Part shown: positions 10,050 through 17,950 of the stretch, piece by piece
How positions within the stretch are numbered: position 1 is the first letter of the stretch
Layout: each line of letters begins with the position of its first letter
Source of the DNA: an uncultured Gemmatimonadota bacterium
GTDB lineage: Bacteria > Gemmatimonadota > Gemmatimonadetes > Gemmatimonadales > Gemmatimonadaceae
Direction of reading: 5' to 3'
NCBI GenBank assembly: GCA_903910555.1
Contig: CAIVZZ010000015.1
Coordinates: forward strand, 124,001 to 188,000
Length of the DNA stretch: 64,000 nt
Program-made: the position numbers and the translations under genes
The notes under the pieces: model-generated
The model's database searches: none
What the model saw: the letters and a program-made list of their open reading frames with translations, nothing else
What the model was told of the DNA's origin: nothing

Positions 10050-10874
10050 ATGACCATCCCGCACGGCCGGAAGTTCTGGAAGATGAGCGGGTCGGGGAAC
10101 GACTTCCTCTTTTTTGACGCCAGAATCGACCCGCCGGGAGCGTTTTCGACTCCCGGAGTGATCGATCAGGTCTGTGCCCGGGCGACCGGCGTGGGTGCTG
10201 ACGGAGTCGTGTTCATCCAAACCGATGCGGTTGAAGCATTTAGGATACGTTACTTCAACCGAGATGGCAGCCTCGCTGAGTTGTGCGGAAACGCGTCGCT
10301 CTGCAGCGCGCGGCTTGCGAGCGAGCTGGGCGTGGTCGACCGTAACGGCTTTCGCTTCGCCACGGATGCCGGAGTGATCTCGGCGCGTTTCATTGCGGAT
10401 GAGCCCGAAATCGACCTCCAGCCGGTCAAAGGGCTTCGGCCCGACGCTGGCCTGAAGCTCGGCGCTGGCGAGCTCCGCATGGGTTTTGCCGATACCGGCG
10501 TCCCGCACCTGGTCGTTTTGGTCGACGATATCGAGCGTGTGGACGTCGCCGGCCGAGGGAGCGAGCTCCGTTTTGACCCGAGTCTGGCTGATGGTGCGAA
10601 CGTCAATTTCGTGGCAAAAGCCGCGGACGGGCTCTGGCGGATGCGGACGTATGAGCGAGGGGTCGAAGGGGAGACCTTGGCCTGCGGAACCGGTACCGTC
10701 GCGGTCGGCGTTCTGCTCAAGGCTTGGGGTTTGAGCGGCGATCGGACCCGTCTCAGGAGCCAGTCCGGCCGCATTCTGACCGCCACAGTTCCGGATGATT
10801 CCGGCTCGGGGATCAAGCCATCGCTCCAGGGCGAGGCCAGGGTCGTGTTCACGGGCGAACTCGCCGAGTTTTAG
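10050..10874 (+). CDS. dapF: Diaminopimelate epimerase
   Basis: DapF interconverts LL- and meso-diaminopimelate for lysine and peptidoglycan synthesis using two active-site cysteines. Both are present: Cys79 in CGNASLC and Cys212 in ACGTGTVAVG. The N-terminal MSGSGNDF motif is also typical. The first cysteine motif is unusual, since most family members read CGNG(A/T)RC. Length 274 is normal. It lies 6 nt after the glycosyltransferase, so it may be the last gene of that operon, and a strong hairpin at 10979-11012 follows. Confidence 0.95.
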   Translation: MTIPHGRKFWKMSGSGNDFLFFDARIDPPGAFSTPGVIDQVCARATGVGADGVVFIQTDAVEAFRIRYFNRDGSLAELCGNASLCSARLASELGVVDRNGFRFATDAGVISARFIADEPEIDLQPVKGLRPDAGLKLGAGELRMGFADTGVPHLVVLVDDIERVDVAGRGSELRFDPSLADGANVNFVAKAADGLWRMRTYERGVEGETLACGTGTVAVGVLLKAWGLSGDRTRLRSQSGRILTATVPDDSGSGIKPSLQGEARVVFTGELAEF

Positions 10875-10978
10875 CTGGAATTGGCTAAGTCGTTGGTATT
10901 GAACATGGTTTCCCACAGAGATTCTTGTGTTTAGTTTACATAATACATATTATACGTAGTTGTTTGGCAGCAAAGAAG

Positions 10979-11012
10979 AAGCGGGCGAGCCACAGGATCG
11001 GCTCGCCCGCTT
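10979..11012. terminator. Perfect 13-bp hairpin at a convergent gene junction
   Basis: Bases 10979-10991 pair perfectly with 11000-11012 around an 8-nt loop. The stem is GC-rich and flanked by AAGAAGAA on the left and TTCGTTTC on the right. It can end transcription of dapF (+) and, better, of the - strand TPR gene, since the - strand reads a pyrimidine/T-rich tract after the stem. It is adjacent to the heptamer array at 11023-11085. Confidence 0.75.
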
Positions 11013-11022
11013 CGTTTCAAAT

Positions 11023-11085
11023 CAACTGTCAACTTCTAACTACCAACTCACCACTCCCAACTTTGTACTTCAAACTCAGGACTCA
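11023..11085. repeat. Nine degenerate heptamers with ACT every 7 nt
   Basis: Between the hairpin and the stop of the TPR gene, nine consecutive 7-nt units have ACT at positions 3-5 (occurrences begin at 11025, 11032, 11039, 11046, 11053, 11060, 11067, 11074 and 11081). Positions 1 and 6-7 vary freely; a tenth unit reads GAACCTG. It is non-coding. It shares period and hairpin association with the repeats at 30.2, 50.6, 56.8 and 63.5 kb, but not their words. No matching second arm is seen on the left of the hairpin. Confidence 0.7.
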
Positions 11086-11095
11086 GAACCTGAGG

Positions 11096-11767
11096 TCAGT
11101 TCTTCGTAGCCGGCGCCGCGTCCAGTTCACCCAGCCGAACCTTCGCCTCCGCAACCAACGGCGATTCCGGCCGAGCAACGATCGCTTCCCAAATCTTCCG
11201 AGCCTCATCCTTCTTGCCGGCCAAGGTCAGCGTTCGGGCCGCGTCAGCCTGGAATGCGTCCTTGATCGACTGATACGGCGATTCGTCCGCGGCCAGCTGA
11301 TAATGCTTCACGGCATCGTCGTACTTTTTCTGGTCCATGTAACCGCTGCCAATCAGACCGTCGACCGGACCCTTGAAGTTGTCGATTGCGCTCGACTGTT
11401 TGACCGCCTCGAGGACCTTGATCCCGTCGGCCCACCGGGCCTCCTCAAAGTCGAGCTGCGAGAGAACCATCGCGCCCTCGACCCCGGCCGGCGTGTCGCG
11501 GTAGCGATCGGCAACCGTCTGGAGCTGCGATGAGGCCAGCGGACGGTTCCCCTGGTACAGCGAGTTCGTCGCCTCGGTCAGCGCGTGTGCCGCGCGGTCG
11601 CTCTTCTGGGTGACGGAAAGACGCCACAGGAGCAGTCCGCCCGCCACGACCACGACAACCGTCGCGCCGATCGTGAGCTCGCGCTTCTTCGCGCGGAGGG
11701 TGTCCATCAGGCTGTTTACGTCGAAATCGTCATCGGCCACGACGGCCGGCGGGTTTGTCTTTGGCAT
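11096..11767 (-). CDS. TPR-containing, N-terminally anchored membrane protein (YfgM-like)
   Basis: A protein of 223 residues: an acidic cytoplasmic start, one transmembrane helix at about residues 34-52 (rich in Val/Gly/Leu), then a long helical region with TPR-like repeats, for example ALTEATNSLYQGNRPLASSQ and GYMDQKKYDDAVKHYQLA. This matches the YfgM/ancillary SecYEG subunit layout, in which the TPR domain sits in the periplasm. It follows csoR on the same strand with a 42-nt gap and ends before the hairpin at 10979-11012. The precise role is unknown; the family match is moderate. Confidence 0.7.
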   Translation of the reverse strand: MPKTNPPAVVADDDFDVNSLMDTLRAKKRELTIGATVVVVVAGGLLLWRLSVTQKSDRAAHALTEATNSLYQGNRPLASSQLQTVADRYRDTPAGVEGAMVLSQLDFEEARWADGIKVLEAVKQSSAIDNFKGPVDGLIGSGYMDQKKYDDAVKHYQLAADESPYQSIKDAFQADAARTLTLAGKKDEARKIWEAIVARPESPLVAEAKVRLGELDAAPATKN

Positions 11768-11809
11768 CGGATGTCAGTTGGTTAGCCAGCTTAGAGCAAC
11801 AAAGATAAC

Positions 11810-12115
11810 CTACCTCACGTGCTTGTACATGAGGCCGAGGATCTCGTCGTGCATGGCGTTCGCATGCGCCTCTGAACCCTTCATCGCGGACGTCGCGCAG
11901 TGCTTCAAGTGGTTTCTCATGAGCTCCCGGCCTACCCCCCGCAGCGCTTCGTGAACGGCCGAGATCTGGATGAGCACGTCGGCACAATACCGCTCGTCCT
12001 CAACCATTTTTTGAAGACCGCGCACCTGCCCCTCGATCCGCTTGAGCCGCGCGAGGTTCCGGCGTTTCCCGCCCGGATCCACAGCGATCGCCTTCTTCTT
12101 CGTTTTCACGTTCAT
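11810..12115 (-). CDS. csoR: CsoR/FrmR-family metal-sensing repressor, copper type
   Basis: A 101-residue all-helical DUF156 repressor. The Cu(I) ligand set of CsoR is present with correct spacing: Cys44 (RYCADVL), His69 and Cys73 (NHLKHC), which match Cys36-His61-Cys65 of the mycobacterial protein. Copper binding releases the tetramer from GC-rich operators. It overlaps copA by 4 nt, so it is expressed from the copA operon and should control it through the operator-like site at 14549-14565. A basic N-terminal extension of about 15 residues is unassigned. Confidence 0.93.
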   Translation of the reverse strand: MNVKTKKKAIAVDPGGKRRNLARLKRIEGQVRGLQKMVEDERYCADVLIQISAVHEALRGVGRELMRNHLKHCATSAMKGSEAHANAMHDEILGLMYKHVR

Positions 12116-14379
12116 ATGGTTGGTTGAAAGCGGCGCAGCCGCAGACTGTTGGTGATGACACTGACCGAGCTCATCGCCATCGCCGCACTCGCGATGATCG
12201 GACTGAGCAAAATCCCGAACGCCGGATAGAGCGCGCCGGCGGCCAGCGGAATTCCAACACTGTTATAGATGAAGGCCCAAAACAGATTCTGCCGCATCGT
12301 CCGCATCGTCGCGCGAGCGAGCTCAATGGCCTGAACCGCCGCCCGCAGGTCGCCGCGCATCAGCGTGATGTCGCCGGCCTCGATGGCAATGTCACTTCCC
12401 GTCCCGATCGCGATGCCGACGTTGGCCTGCGCCAGCGCCGGAGCGTCGTTGATGCCGTCGCCAATCATCGCGACGACGCGGCCTTCACGTTGCAGCCGCC
12501 GGATCTCTTCGAGCTTTCCCTCCGGCAATACACCGGCCACGACTCGAACAACTCCAATAGACGCCGCGATCGCGTTTGCCGTGCGCGGCTGATCGCCGGT
12601 GAGCATGACGATGTCCAAGCCGAGCGATTTGAATTTTCGAATCGCATCGAGCGACGTCGGCTTGATCGGATCCGCAATCGCGATGAGTGCCGCGAGCTTG
12701 CCGTCGATCGCAACGAAGACCGTCGTCTTTGCTTCTGCGGCGAGACGATCTGCGTCGCCGGCAAGCGCCGCCGCGTCAATCGACCACTCGGCCATCATCG
12801 CGGCGTTGCCGACCATTACAGCCCTGGCGGCCGTCGAGTCTGTGGAGCCAGACGCGCCGACGCCACCCATCGCGCCGCGGCCCGTAACGGATTCAAACGC
12901 ACTCGTTTTCTGCGTTTTGATTCCCTTTCCGCGCGCGTGCGCGACGATCGCGGCTGCCAGCGGGTGCTCGGAGTTTGCTTCAAGTGAGGCGGCCAGCTGC
13001 AGCATCTGCCGTTCGTCTACGACCGTGCGCGGATCCATCACGATGTCCGTCACAGCGGGCTTGCCGGCCGTGATCGTACCGGTCTTGTCGAGCACGACCG
13101 TCGTGATTTCGCTGGCACGTTCGAGCGCCGCGCCGCCTTTGATGAGCACGCCGAGTTGCGCGCCTTTACCTGTTGCGACCATGACCGCGGTCGGCACGGC
13201 GAGTCCCATCGCACACGGGCATGCAATGATCAGCACGGCGACTGCTGCGCCGAGTGCTCGCGCGACGCTTCCCTCGCCTCCCGCAATAAACCAGGCTACG
13301 AATGTCGCAGCCGCGATCGTGAGCACGACCGGCACGAACACACTGCTGATGCGATCCGCGAGCCGCTGCACCGGCGCGCGCGTGCCCTGCGCCTCGCGCA
13401 TCATCTTCACGATGCGCGAGAGGACGCTGCTCGCTCCGAGTGTCGTCGCACGGAAAGTGAATGCGCCGGTGAGGTTGATCGTCCCGCCGGTCACGCGGTC
13501 ACCGGAATTCTTCGTGACCGGCATGGCTTCACCGGTCAGCATTGATTCATCGACGCTGCTCGTGCCCCGGGTGACCGCGCCATCGACGGGAATCCGTTCG
13601 CCAGGCCGCACCGCGATAAGATCGCCGCTCACGAGCTCGCTCAGCGGGACATCCATCTCCTGAAGGTTTCGCACGACGCGCGCCGTGCGCGGCTGCAGAT
13701 CGATCAGTCGGCGGATCGCGCCGGCGGTCTCGCCTTTCGCGCGCGCCTCGAGCGCGTTGCCGATCAGAATCAGCGCGATGATGATGATCACCGCTTCGTA
13801 GTAGAGCGCCGGCGCGACGCCGTGACTCATGAACGCAGCCGGCGCGACGGTCGCGGCGAGCGAATACACATACGCGGAACCGGTACCGATGGCGATCAGC
13901 GTGTTCATGTCCGCCGAGCGATGGCGGAACGCGGTCCACGCGCGCGAGTAGAACGCGCGGCCGGCCCAGAGCATGATCGCGGTCGTGACTGCGAGCTGGA
14001 TCCACGGCCAGATCGGCGTTGCCATGGCAACGCCCATGGGAACGAGCATCACCGCCGCGCCAACCACCAGCGACACGACTCCCTTCAATCGATAGTCAAC
14101 GTACTCGGCGCGGCGGACGCGGTCCTGCTCTTCCTGCCGCTGCAGATCGCTCTGCGTTCCAACGGGAAGCGATGCGCCGTACCCGGTCGATTTGATCCGC
14201 TCGACGAGCGTCTCGGGCTGCACCGCCGCCGGGTCAAACACGACGGTCGCGCTGTTCGTCATGAGGTTCACGACGGCCGACGAGACGCCCACACCGTCGA
14301 CCGCATGCTGCACGCGTCCCACGCACGCGGCGCAGTGCATGCCGGTGACGGGGATTTCAATCGTCGCCTGACCTGTCAT
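12112..14379 (-). CDS. copA: Copper-translocating P-type ATPase
   Basis: A P1B-1 ATPase that exports Cu(I) from the cytoplasm. One N-terminal heavy-metal domain has GMHCAAC (Cys16, Cys19). The actuator motif is LTGEAMP, the membrane metal site CPC is in IACPCAMG near residue 389, the phosphorylated Asp is in DKTGT near residue 431, and SEHPLA is the nucleotide-domain HP motif. The hinge [12 protein letters not shown] and the C-terminal metal-site helices are also present. Length 755 is normal for a single-HMA CopA. It is preceded by a 49-residue membrane protein 6 nt away and followed by csoR. Only one HMA and no separate copZ are visible nearby. Confidence 0.96.
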   Translation of the reverse strand: MTGQATIEIPVTGMHCAACVGRVQHAVDGVGVSSAVVNLMTNSATVVFDPAAVQPETLVERIKSTGYGASLPVGTQSDLQRQEEQDRVRRAEYVDYRLKGVVSLVVGAAVMLVPMGVAMATPIWPWIQLAVTTAIMLWAGRAFYSRAWTAFRHRSADMNTLIAIGTGSAYVYSLAATVAPAAFMSHGVAPALYYEAVIIIIALILIGNALEARAKGETAGAIRRLIDLQPRTARVVRNLQEMDVPLSELVSGDLIAVRPGERIPVDGAVTRGTSSVDESMLTGEAMPVTKNSGDRVTGGTINLTGAFTFRATTLGASSVLSRIVKMMREAQGTRAPVQRLADRISSVFVPVVLTIAAATFVAWFIAGGEGSVARALGAAVAVLIIACPCAMGLAVPTAVMVATGKGAQLGVLIKGGAALERASEITTVVLDKTGTITAGKPAVTDIVMDPRTVVDERQMLQLAASLEANSEHPLAAAIVAHARGKGIKTQKTSAFESVTGRGAMGGVGASGSTDSTAARAVMVGNAAMMAEWSIDAAALAGDADRLAAEAKTTVFVAIDGKLAALIAIADPIKPTSLDAIRKFKSLGLDIVMLTGDQPRTANAIAASIGVVRVVAGVLPEGKLEEIRRLQREGRVVAMIGDGINDAPALAQANVGIAIGTGSDIAIEAGDITLMRGDLRAAVQAIELARATMRTMRQNLFWAFIYNSVGIPLAAGALYPAFGILLSPIIASAAMAMSSVSVITNSLRLRRFQPTI

Positions 14380-14385
14380 GCAAGC

Positions 14386-14535
14386 CTACTCGTGCTTCGC
14401 GTTCGTTTCGTCGCTCGCGCTGACGTCGACGCGCTGTTCGCGCTGACGTCGATTCATCCTGCGGATGAAGTTCACATTCAGCGCGACGATCGCGCAGATG
14501 GCGACGACGAGCACGATCCATTTATCGATGGTCAT
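14386..14535 (-). CDS. Small single-helix membrane protein upstream of copA
   Basis: A 49-codon frame starts at ATG 14535 and stops at TAG 14386, 6 nt before copA. The product begins MTIDKWIVLVVAICAIVALN, one clear transmembrane helix, then a basic stretch (FIRRMNRRQREQR) and a hydrophilic acidic tail ending NAKHE. It has no Cys or Met-rich copper motif. Its position between the CsoR-like operator and copA makes it the first gene of the copper operon. I do not recognise a family; a small subunit or stabiliser of CopA is a guess from position only. Confidence 0.6.
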   Translation of the reverse strand: MTIDKWIVLVVAICAIVALNVNFIRRMNRRQREQRVDVSASDETNAKHE

Positions 14536-14548
14536 AGTTCGAATCTAC

Positions 14549-14565
14549 ATACCCTGAGGGGGTAT
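14549..14565. promoter_or_regulatory. CsoR-type operator
   Basis: ATACCC and GGGTAT arms (14549-14554 and 14560-14565) flank TGAGG. This G-tract palindrome matches the general form of CsoR operators (TACCC-GGGTA cores). It lies 13 nt upstream of the small membrane protein's ATG, overlapping a possible -10 region, so bound CsoR would block transcription of the small gene, copA and csoR. Confidence 0.65.
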
Positions 14566-14573
14566 AGCTAGTG

Positions 14574-14585
14574 GTGAACGTTCAC
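14574..14585. promoter_or_regulatory. Perfect 12-bp palindrome upstream of the copper operator
   Basis: GTGAACGTTCAC is perfectly self-complementary and lies 8 bp beyond the CsoR-like site. It could be a second regulator site or part of the -35 region for the - strand operon. No regulator can be named. Confidence 0.35.
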
Positions 14586-14682
14586 GACTGGCACAATAGT
14601 GTTTCTCGCCGATGTGCGCGGCAATCAGCGTGCACGCACGAGCTTGCACGGCAGTCGGATTTCTGATTGCTTTAGGGGTCCC

Positions 14683-14887
14683 TTGAAATCCGAACCCGCT
14701 CTGCTCCCTCTCGATTCCGCGCGCCTAGCCGACCTCCGTCCCGGCCGTTCCCACGGCTTCGATTCCGCGCAGGTTCGCGAAATCATGGACGGCATCTACG
14801 CCCGCGGCGACCGGCTGATGCTTTGGTTCCTCGCGGCGCACATGGCGCTCGCGGTGGTGTTTGGATTCTACCATCACACGTGGCGCA
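14683..14887 (+). pseudogene. Truncated N-terminus of a membrane sensor protein
   Basis: From a TTG at 14683 the frame encodes about 68 residues with a protein-like start (acidic/Leu-rich, then GFDSAQVREIMDGIYARG) leading into one hydrophobic helix, LMLWFLAAHMALAVVFGF, and HHTW. That start resembles multi-TM sensors of chemoreceptors or histidine kinases in related bacteria. After about 14887 the frame runs antisense through the GNAT gene and loses that character, so the rest of the gene is missing. The break falls at the 3' end of the GNAT gene. The family call is from memory of similar starts and is tentative. Confidence 0.35.
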
Positions 14888-14890
14888 ACG

Positions 14891-15424
14891 TTAGCGGGGC
14901 AACCTGCGCCACTCGCTTGCTTCGATTGCGTACAACGCGACGTGACGTCCACGCAGCGTCAACTCACGCTCAAGCCGCTCGCCCAGCCTTTCCGCTACGG
15001 CGATGGATCGTGCGTTGTCGGGAGCAATGAGGCTGATCGCGCGGTTCCACGCAAGCGAATCGAATGCCACGCCGAGCGCTGCGGTGGCAGCTTCGTGCGC
15101 GTAGCCGCGTCCCCACGCCCGGCGAGCAAGCACCCAGCCAATCTCCGGTTCGGGCCAGCCCGCTGGATAGTGCAGGCCGACGCGCCCGACGAACGAGCCA
15201 GTCGCCTTCTCTTCAACGGCCCACATCCCAAAACCACGAAGTTCCCAATGGCCGATGAGCATCGCGAGCTGGCGCCACGCGTCATCAAATGAGAGCGGGC
15301 CTCCGTCTCCGATGTATCTCATGATCTCCGGATCAGCGCAGAGTTCCGCGTACGCGTCAACGTCGGATGCGCGGAGTTGTCGGAGAGCGAGTCGTTCTGT
15401 TTCAAGCGCGGTTACAGCATTCAA
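14891..15424 (-). CDS. GNAT family N-acetyltransferase (RimJ/RimL-like)
   Basis: A RimJ/RimL-type acetyltransferase: LETERLALRQLRASD at the start, PEIGWVLARRAWGRGYAHEA (beta-4 and the acetyl-CoA pyrophosphate loop) in the centre and APDNARSIAVAERLG near the C-terminus, as in GNATs that acetylate protein N-termini or small amines. I chose the TTG at 15424 because GAGG lies six bases upstream; a TTG at 15460 would add 12 residues. It lies just downstream of tRNA-Arg and next to a truncated gene, so the locus may have been rearranged. The substrate is unknown. Confidence 0.8.
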   Translation of the reverse strand: MNAVTALETERLALRQLRASDVDAYAELCADPEIMRYIGDGGPLSFDDAWRQLAMLIGHWELRGFGMWAVEEKATGSFVGRVGLHYPAGWPEPEIGWVLARRAWGRGYAHEAATAALGVAFDSLAWNRAISLIAPDNARSIAVAERLGERLERELTLRGRHVALYAIEASEWRRLPR

Positions 15425-15475
15425 AGCAGACCTCGCGCGTAGTTCCACCGGCTCGCACAACTCATTGCCCTGCAG

Positions 15476-15549
<74 letters not shown>

Positions 15550-15603
15550 GATTGTTGTGACACAAAATAATCCCAGCCGGCGCCGACGAACAACCACAGC
15601 GCT

Positions 15604-16146
15604 CTAGTACGTAATCAAAGACTCCACGCGCACACCGCCGAGCTTTGACCGCCCGTTCAGCGCGAGCAGTTCGATCAGAAAGGTGCACGCCACAACTTTT
15701 CCGCCGGCCTTCTCCACGAGGCGGCATGCCGCTGCCGCAGTTCCGCCGGTCGCGAGCACATCATCGACGACGAGGACGCCCTTCGCGCCACGCAGCGCGT
15801 CGGCATGCATCTCAAGCGCGTCAGTGCCGTATTCGAGCGCGTACTCCTCGCGCACTTTCTCCGCCGGCAGTTTTCCCGGCTTGCGTGCAGGAACGAACGC
15901 CGCGCGCAGTTCGAGCGCGACCGGCGCACCGAGAATGAAACCGCGGCTCTCGATCGACACCACATGCGTGATTCCCTGCCCCTCGAACGGCGCCGCAAGA
16001 GCCATCATCACCCTGCTGAACAACGCCGGATCGGCGAGCACGGGCGTGATGTCCTTGAACAGAATCCCCGGCTTCGGAAAATCAGGAACCTCGCGCACCG
16101 TGCCCTTCACCGCCGACGCAAGCGCAGCCCGATCTTCACCGTTCAT
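15604..16146 (-). CDS. apt: Adenine phosphoribosyltransferase
   Basis: Apt salvages adenine to AMP with PRPP. The PRPP-binding motif VLVVDDVLATGGTA is near residues 122-135. The N-terminal FPKPGILFKDITP (residues 23-35) and SIESRGFILG are typical of the family. Length 180 is normal. It lies 27 nt after pcm on the same strand and may share its operon. Cytoplasmic purine salvage. Confidence 0.96.
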   Translation of the reverse strand: MNGEDRAALASAVKGTVREVPDFPKPGILFKDITPVLADPALFSRVMMALAAPFEGQGITHVVSIESRGFILGAPVALELRAAFVPARKPGKLPAEKVREEYALEYGTDALEMHADALRGAKGVLVVDDVLATGGTAAAACRLVEKAGGKVVACTFLIELLALNGRSKLGGVRVESLITY

Positions 16147-16173
16147 CGATGCATCCTCCGCATTTCACGCACA

Positions 16174-16830
16174 CTACGCCGTCCACCCGTGATCGCCCAC
16201 CAGCGGAACGAATCGTACAGGCGCGAGCGTCTCACGCGTGAACGTGCTTCCCTTGCGCGTGATCAGCAACAGTTGCTGTTCCTCTTTCGACCCCACCGGC
16301 ACCAGCAACCGCCCGCCTTCGGCGAGCTGATCGAGCAGCGGCTGCGGCACATCAGGACTCGCCGCACCAACAAGAATCGCATCGTACGGCGCGTACGACT
16401 TCCATCCGTGCGTACCATCACCGAGCAGCAGAGATACGTTCGATACGTCACACGATTTAATTGCTTCGCGCGCGTTGTCGAGCAATGGCTTTATCCGTTC
16501 GACGCTAAACACCTGCGCCGCGAGATGTGCGAGCAGCACCGTTTGATATCCCGACCCGGTGCCGATCTCAAGCACACGCTCGGTTCCCTTGAGCGCGAGC
16601 GTCTCGAGATAGCGCGCGTGCACGGACGGCTGACTGATCGTCTGTGAGTTGCCGATCGGCAGTGCCGTGTCCTCATATGCGCGATGCCGGACGCCCGTCG
16701 GCACGAACAGATGGCGCGGGGTAAGATCGAGCGCGCGCAGGACAGAAATGTCGCGCACGCCTTTATCGCGCAGTTCTTCCACCAGGCGCGAGCGCGCGCC
16801 CTGGTATTGCCGGCCTACGGGGCTTTCCAC
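16174..16830 (-). CDS. pcm: Protein-L-isoaspartate O-methyltransferase
   Basis: Pcm methylates L-isoaspartyl residues with SAM to start repair of damaged proteins. The SAM-binding motif VLEIGTGSGYQT is near residues 86-97, preceded by GNSQTISQPSVHARYLE, the family signature for substrate binding. Length 218 is typical. The GTG start overlaps the surE stop by 16 nt, reproducing the surE-pcm pair found in many proteobacteria. Confidence 0.95.
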   Translation of the reverse strand: MESPVGRQYQGARSRLVEELRDKGVRDISVLRALDLTPRHLFVPTGVRHRAYEDTALPIGNSQTISQPSVHARYLETLALKGTERVLEIGTGSGYQTVLLAHLAAQVFSVERIKPLLDNAREAIKSCDVSNVSLLLGDGTHGWKSYAPYDAILVGAASPDVPQPLLDQLAEGGRLLVPVGSKEEQQLLLITRKGSTFTRETLAPVRFVPLVGDHGWTA

Positions 16831-17579
16831 CAGGTCTCCGCGTCGTCGATGCGCGCCTGAAATGTGAGATCGAGGTGCAGCGGCGTGACCGAGATGTATC
16901 CCTCTCTCACCGCCGTCACATCAGTCCCTTCATCGGTCTTCCATTCGACCGACCCGCCGCCAATCCAATAGATCGGACGGCCCCACGGATCTTTCATCTT
17001 CGCGATCGAATCAGTAAACGTGCGGCGCCCAAGCTTCGTCAGCTTCACGCCCTTCACTTCCGCAGCCGGGATCGCGGGAAGATTCACGTTGAACAGGGTG
17101 TTCGCCGGAAACGCGGGAAGCGACGTGAGATGCTTCAGCAGCGCCGTCAGCGGCTCGATGTGCTCCTCGAGCAGCGACTCATTTGCGCCGAGCGTCGCGC
17201 GTCCTGCGAAACTCACCGCAATCGACGGCACTCCGCAGGCAAGACCTTCCATCGCCGCGGCAACAGTACCCGAATACAGAACGTCTTCACCCATATTCGC
17301 GCCGTGATTAATACCGCTCAGCACAAAATCGGGACGTGCCGGCATCAACTCTTCCACGGCGAGCATCACGCAATCAGTCGGAGTGCCATCAACCTGCCAC
17401 CGATTCTCGGCGAGCTTGATCGGGCGCACCGGATGGTGAAGCGTCAGCGAGTGACTGGTCGCGCTCTGCTCACGATCCGGCGCGACGACGAACACCTCGC
17501 CGAGCGGTCGCGCCGCGCGCTCGAGACAGGACAGTCCACGGGCAAGAATTCCATCGTCGTTGCTGCACAGCAGAAGCAT
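16815..17579 (-). CDS. surE: 5'/3'-nucleotidase SurE
   Basis: SurE removes phosphate from nucleoside monophosphates with a divalent metal. The metal site is seen in CSNDDGI (residues 5-11) and in SGINHGANMGEDVLYSGTV near residues 87-105. Length 254 is normal. The start ATG overlaps the MerR gene's TGA by one base and the 3' end overlaps pcm, so gpsA-merR-surE-pcm read as one coupled operon. Confidence 0.96.
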   Translation of the reverse strand: MLLLCSNDDGILARGLSCLERAARPLGEVFVVAPDREQSATSHSLTLHHPVRPIKLAENRWQVDGTPTDCVMLAVEELMPARPDFVLSGINHGANMGEDVLYSGTVAAAMEGLACGVPSIAVSFAGRATLGANESLLEEHIEPLTALLKHLTSLPAFPANTLFNVNLPAIPAAEVKGVKLTKLGRRTFTDSIAKMKDPWGRPIYWIGGGSVEWKTDEGTDVTAVREGYISVTPLHLDLTFQARIDDAETWWKAP

Positions 17580-17950
17580 CAGGCAGAGTCTCCATCGAGC
17601 AGTGCGAGAATCTCGCGCAGGTCGCGCTCGACCATGGTCACGGTTTCGGTATCGAGCCCTGCGCGCGCCGCGGGCTTCATGCCGCCGCTCTTCCGGAAGT
17701 CGTCCAGTTTCTGTCGTGCGCCGTCGATCGTGTATTTCTCCGCATAGAGCAGCTGCTTCACCAGCATCACCATCTCGATCTCACGGCGCTGATACACGCG
17801 ATTGCCCGAGCGATTCTTTGCAGGACTCAAAAACTTGAACTGGCTCTCCCAGTACCGAAGCACGTGCGGCTTCAGCTCCGTCAGCTCGCATACCTCACCG
17901 ATGCTGAAGAACTCCTGCACCGGCTCAGGCTTCGCGCCTCCGCGTGACAT
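17579..17950 (-). CDS. MerR-family transcriptional regulator
   Basis: A 123-residue protein: helix-turn-helix FFSIGEVCELTELKPHVLRY (residues 14-33) and wing (ESQFKFLSPAKNRSGNRVY), then a helix for dimerisation, and a short tail without metal-binding cysteines. It belongs to the small MerR_1 class rather than the metal sensors. I chose the ATG at 17950 because it overlaps the gpsA TGA by one base (TGATG); the frame is open further upstream but runs antiphase through gpsA. The target is unknown, and the gene context (phospholipid and repair genes) does not reveal it. Confidence 0.88.
   Translation of the reverse strand: MSRGGAKPEPVQEFFSIGEVCELTELKPHVLRYWESQFKFLSPAKNRSGNRVYQRREIEMVMLVKQLLYAEKYTIDGARQKLDDFRKSGGMKPAARAGLDTETVTMVERDLREILALLDGDSA

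Noticed and set aside
11810-14535. Copper genes as a transferred island
   Set aside because: Base use and motifs look like those of the neighbours, and no integrase, repeats or insertion sequence flank the operon.
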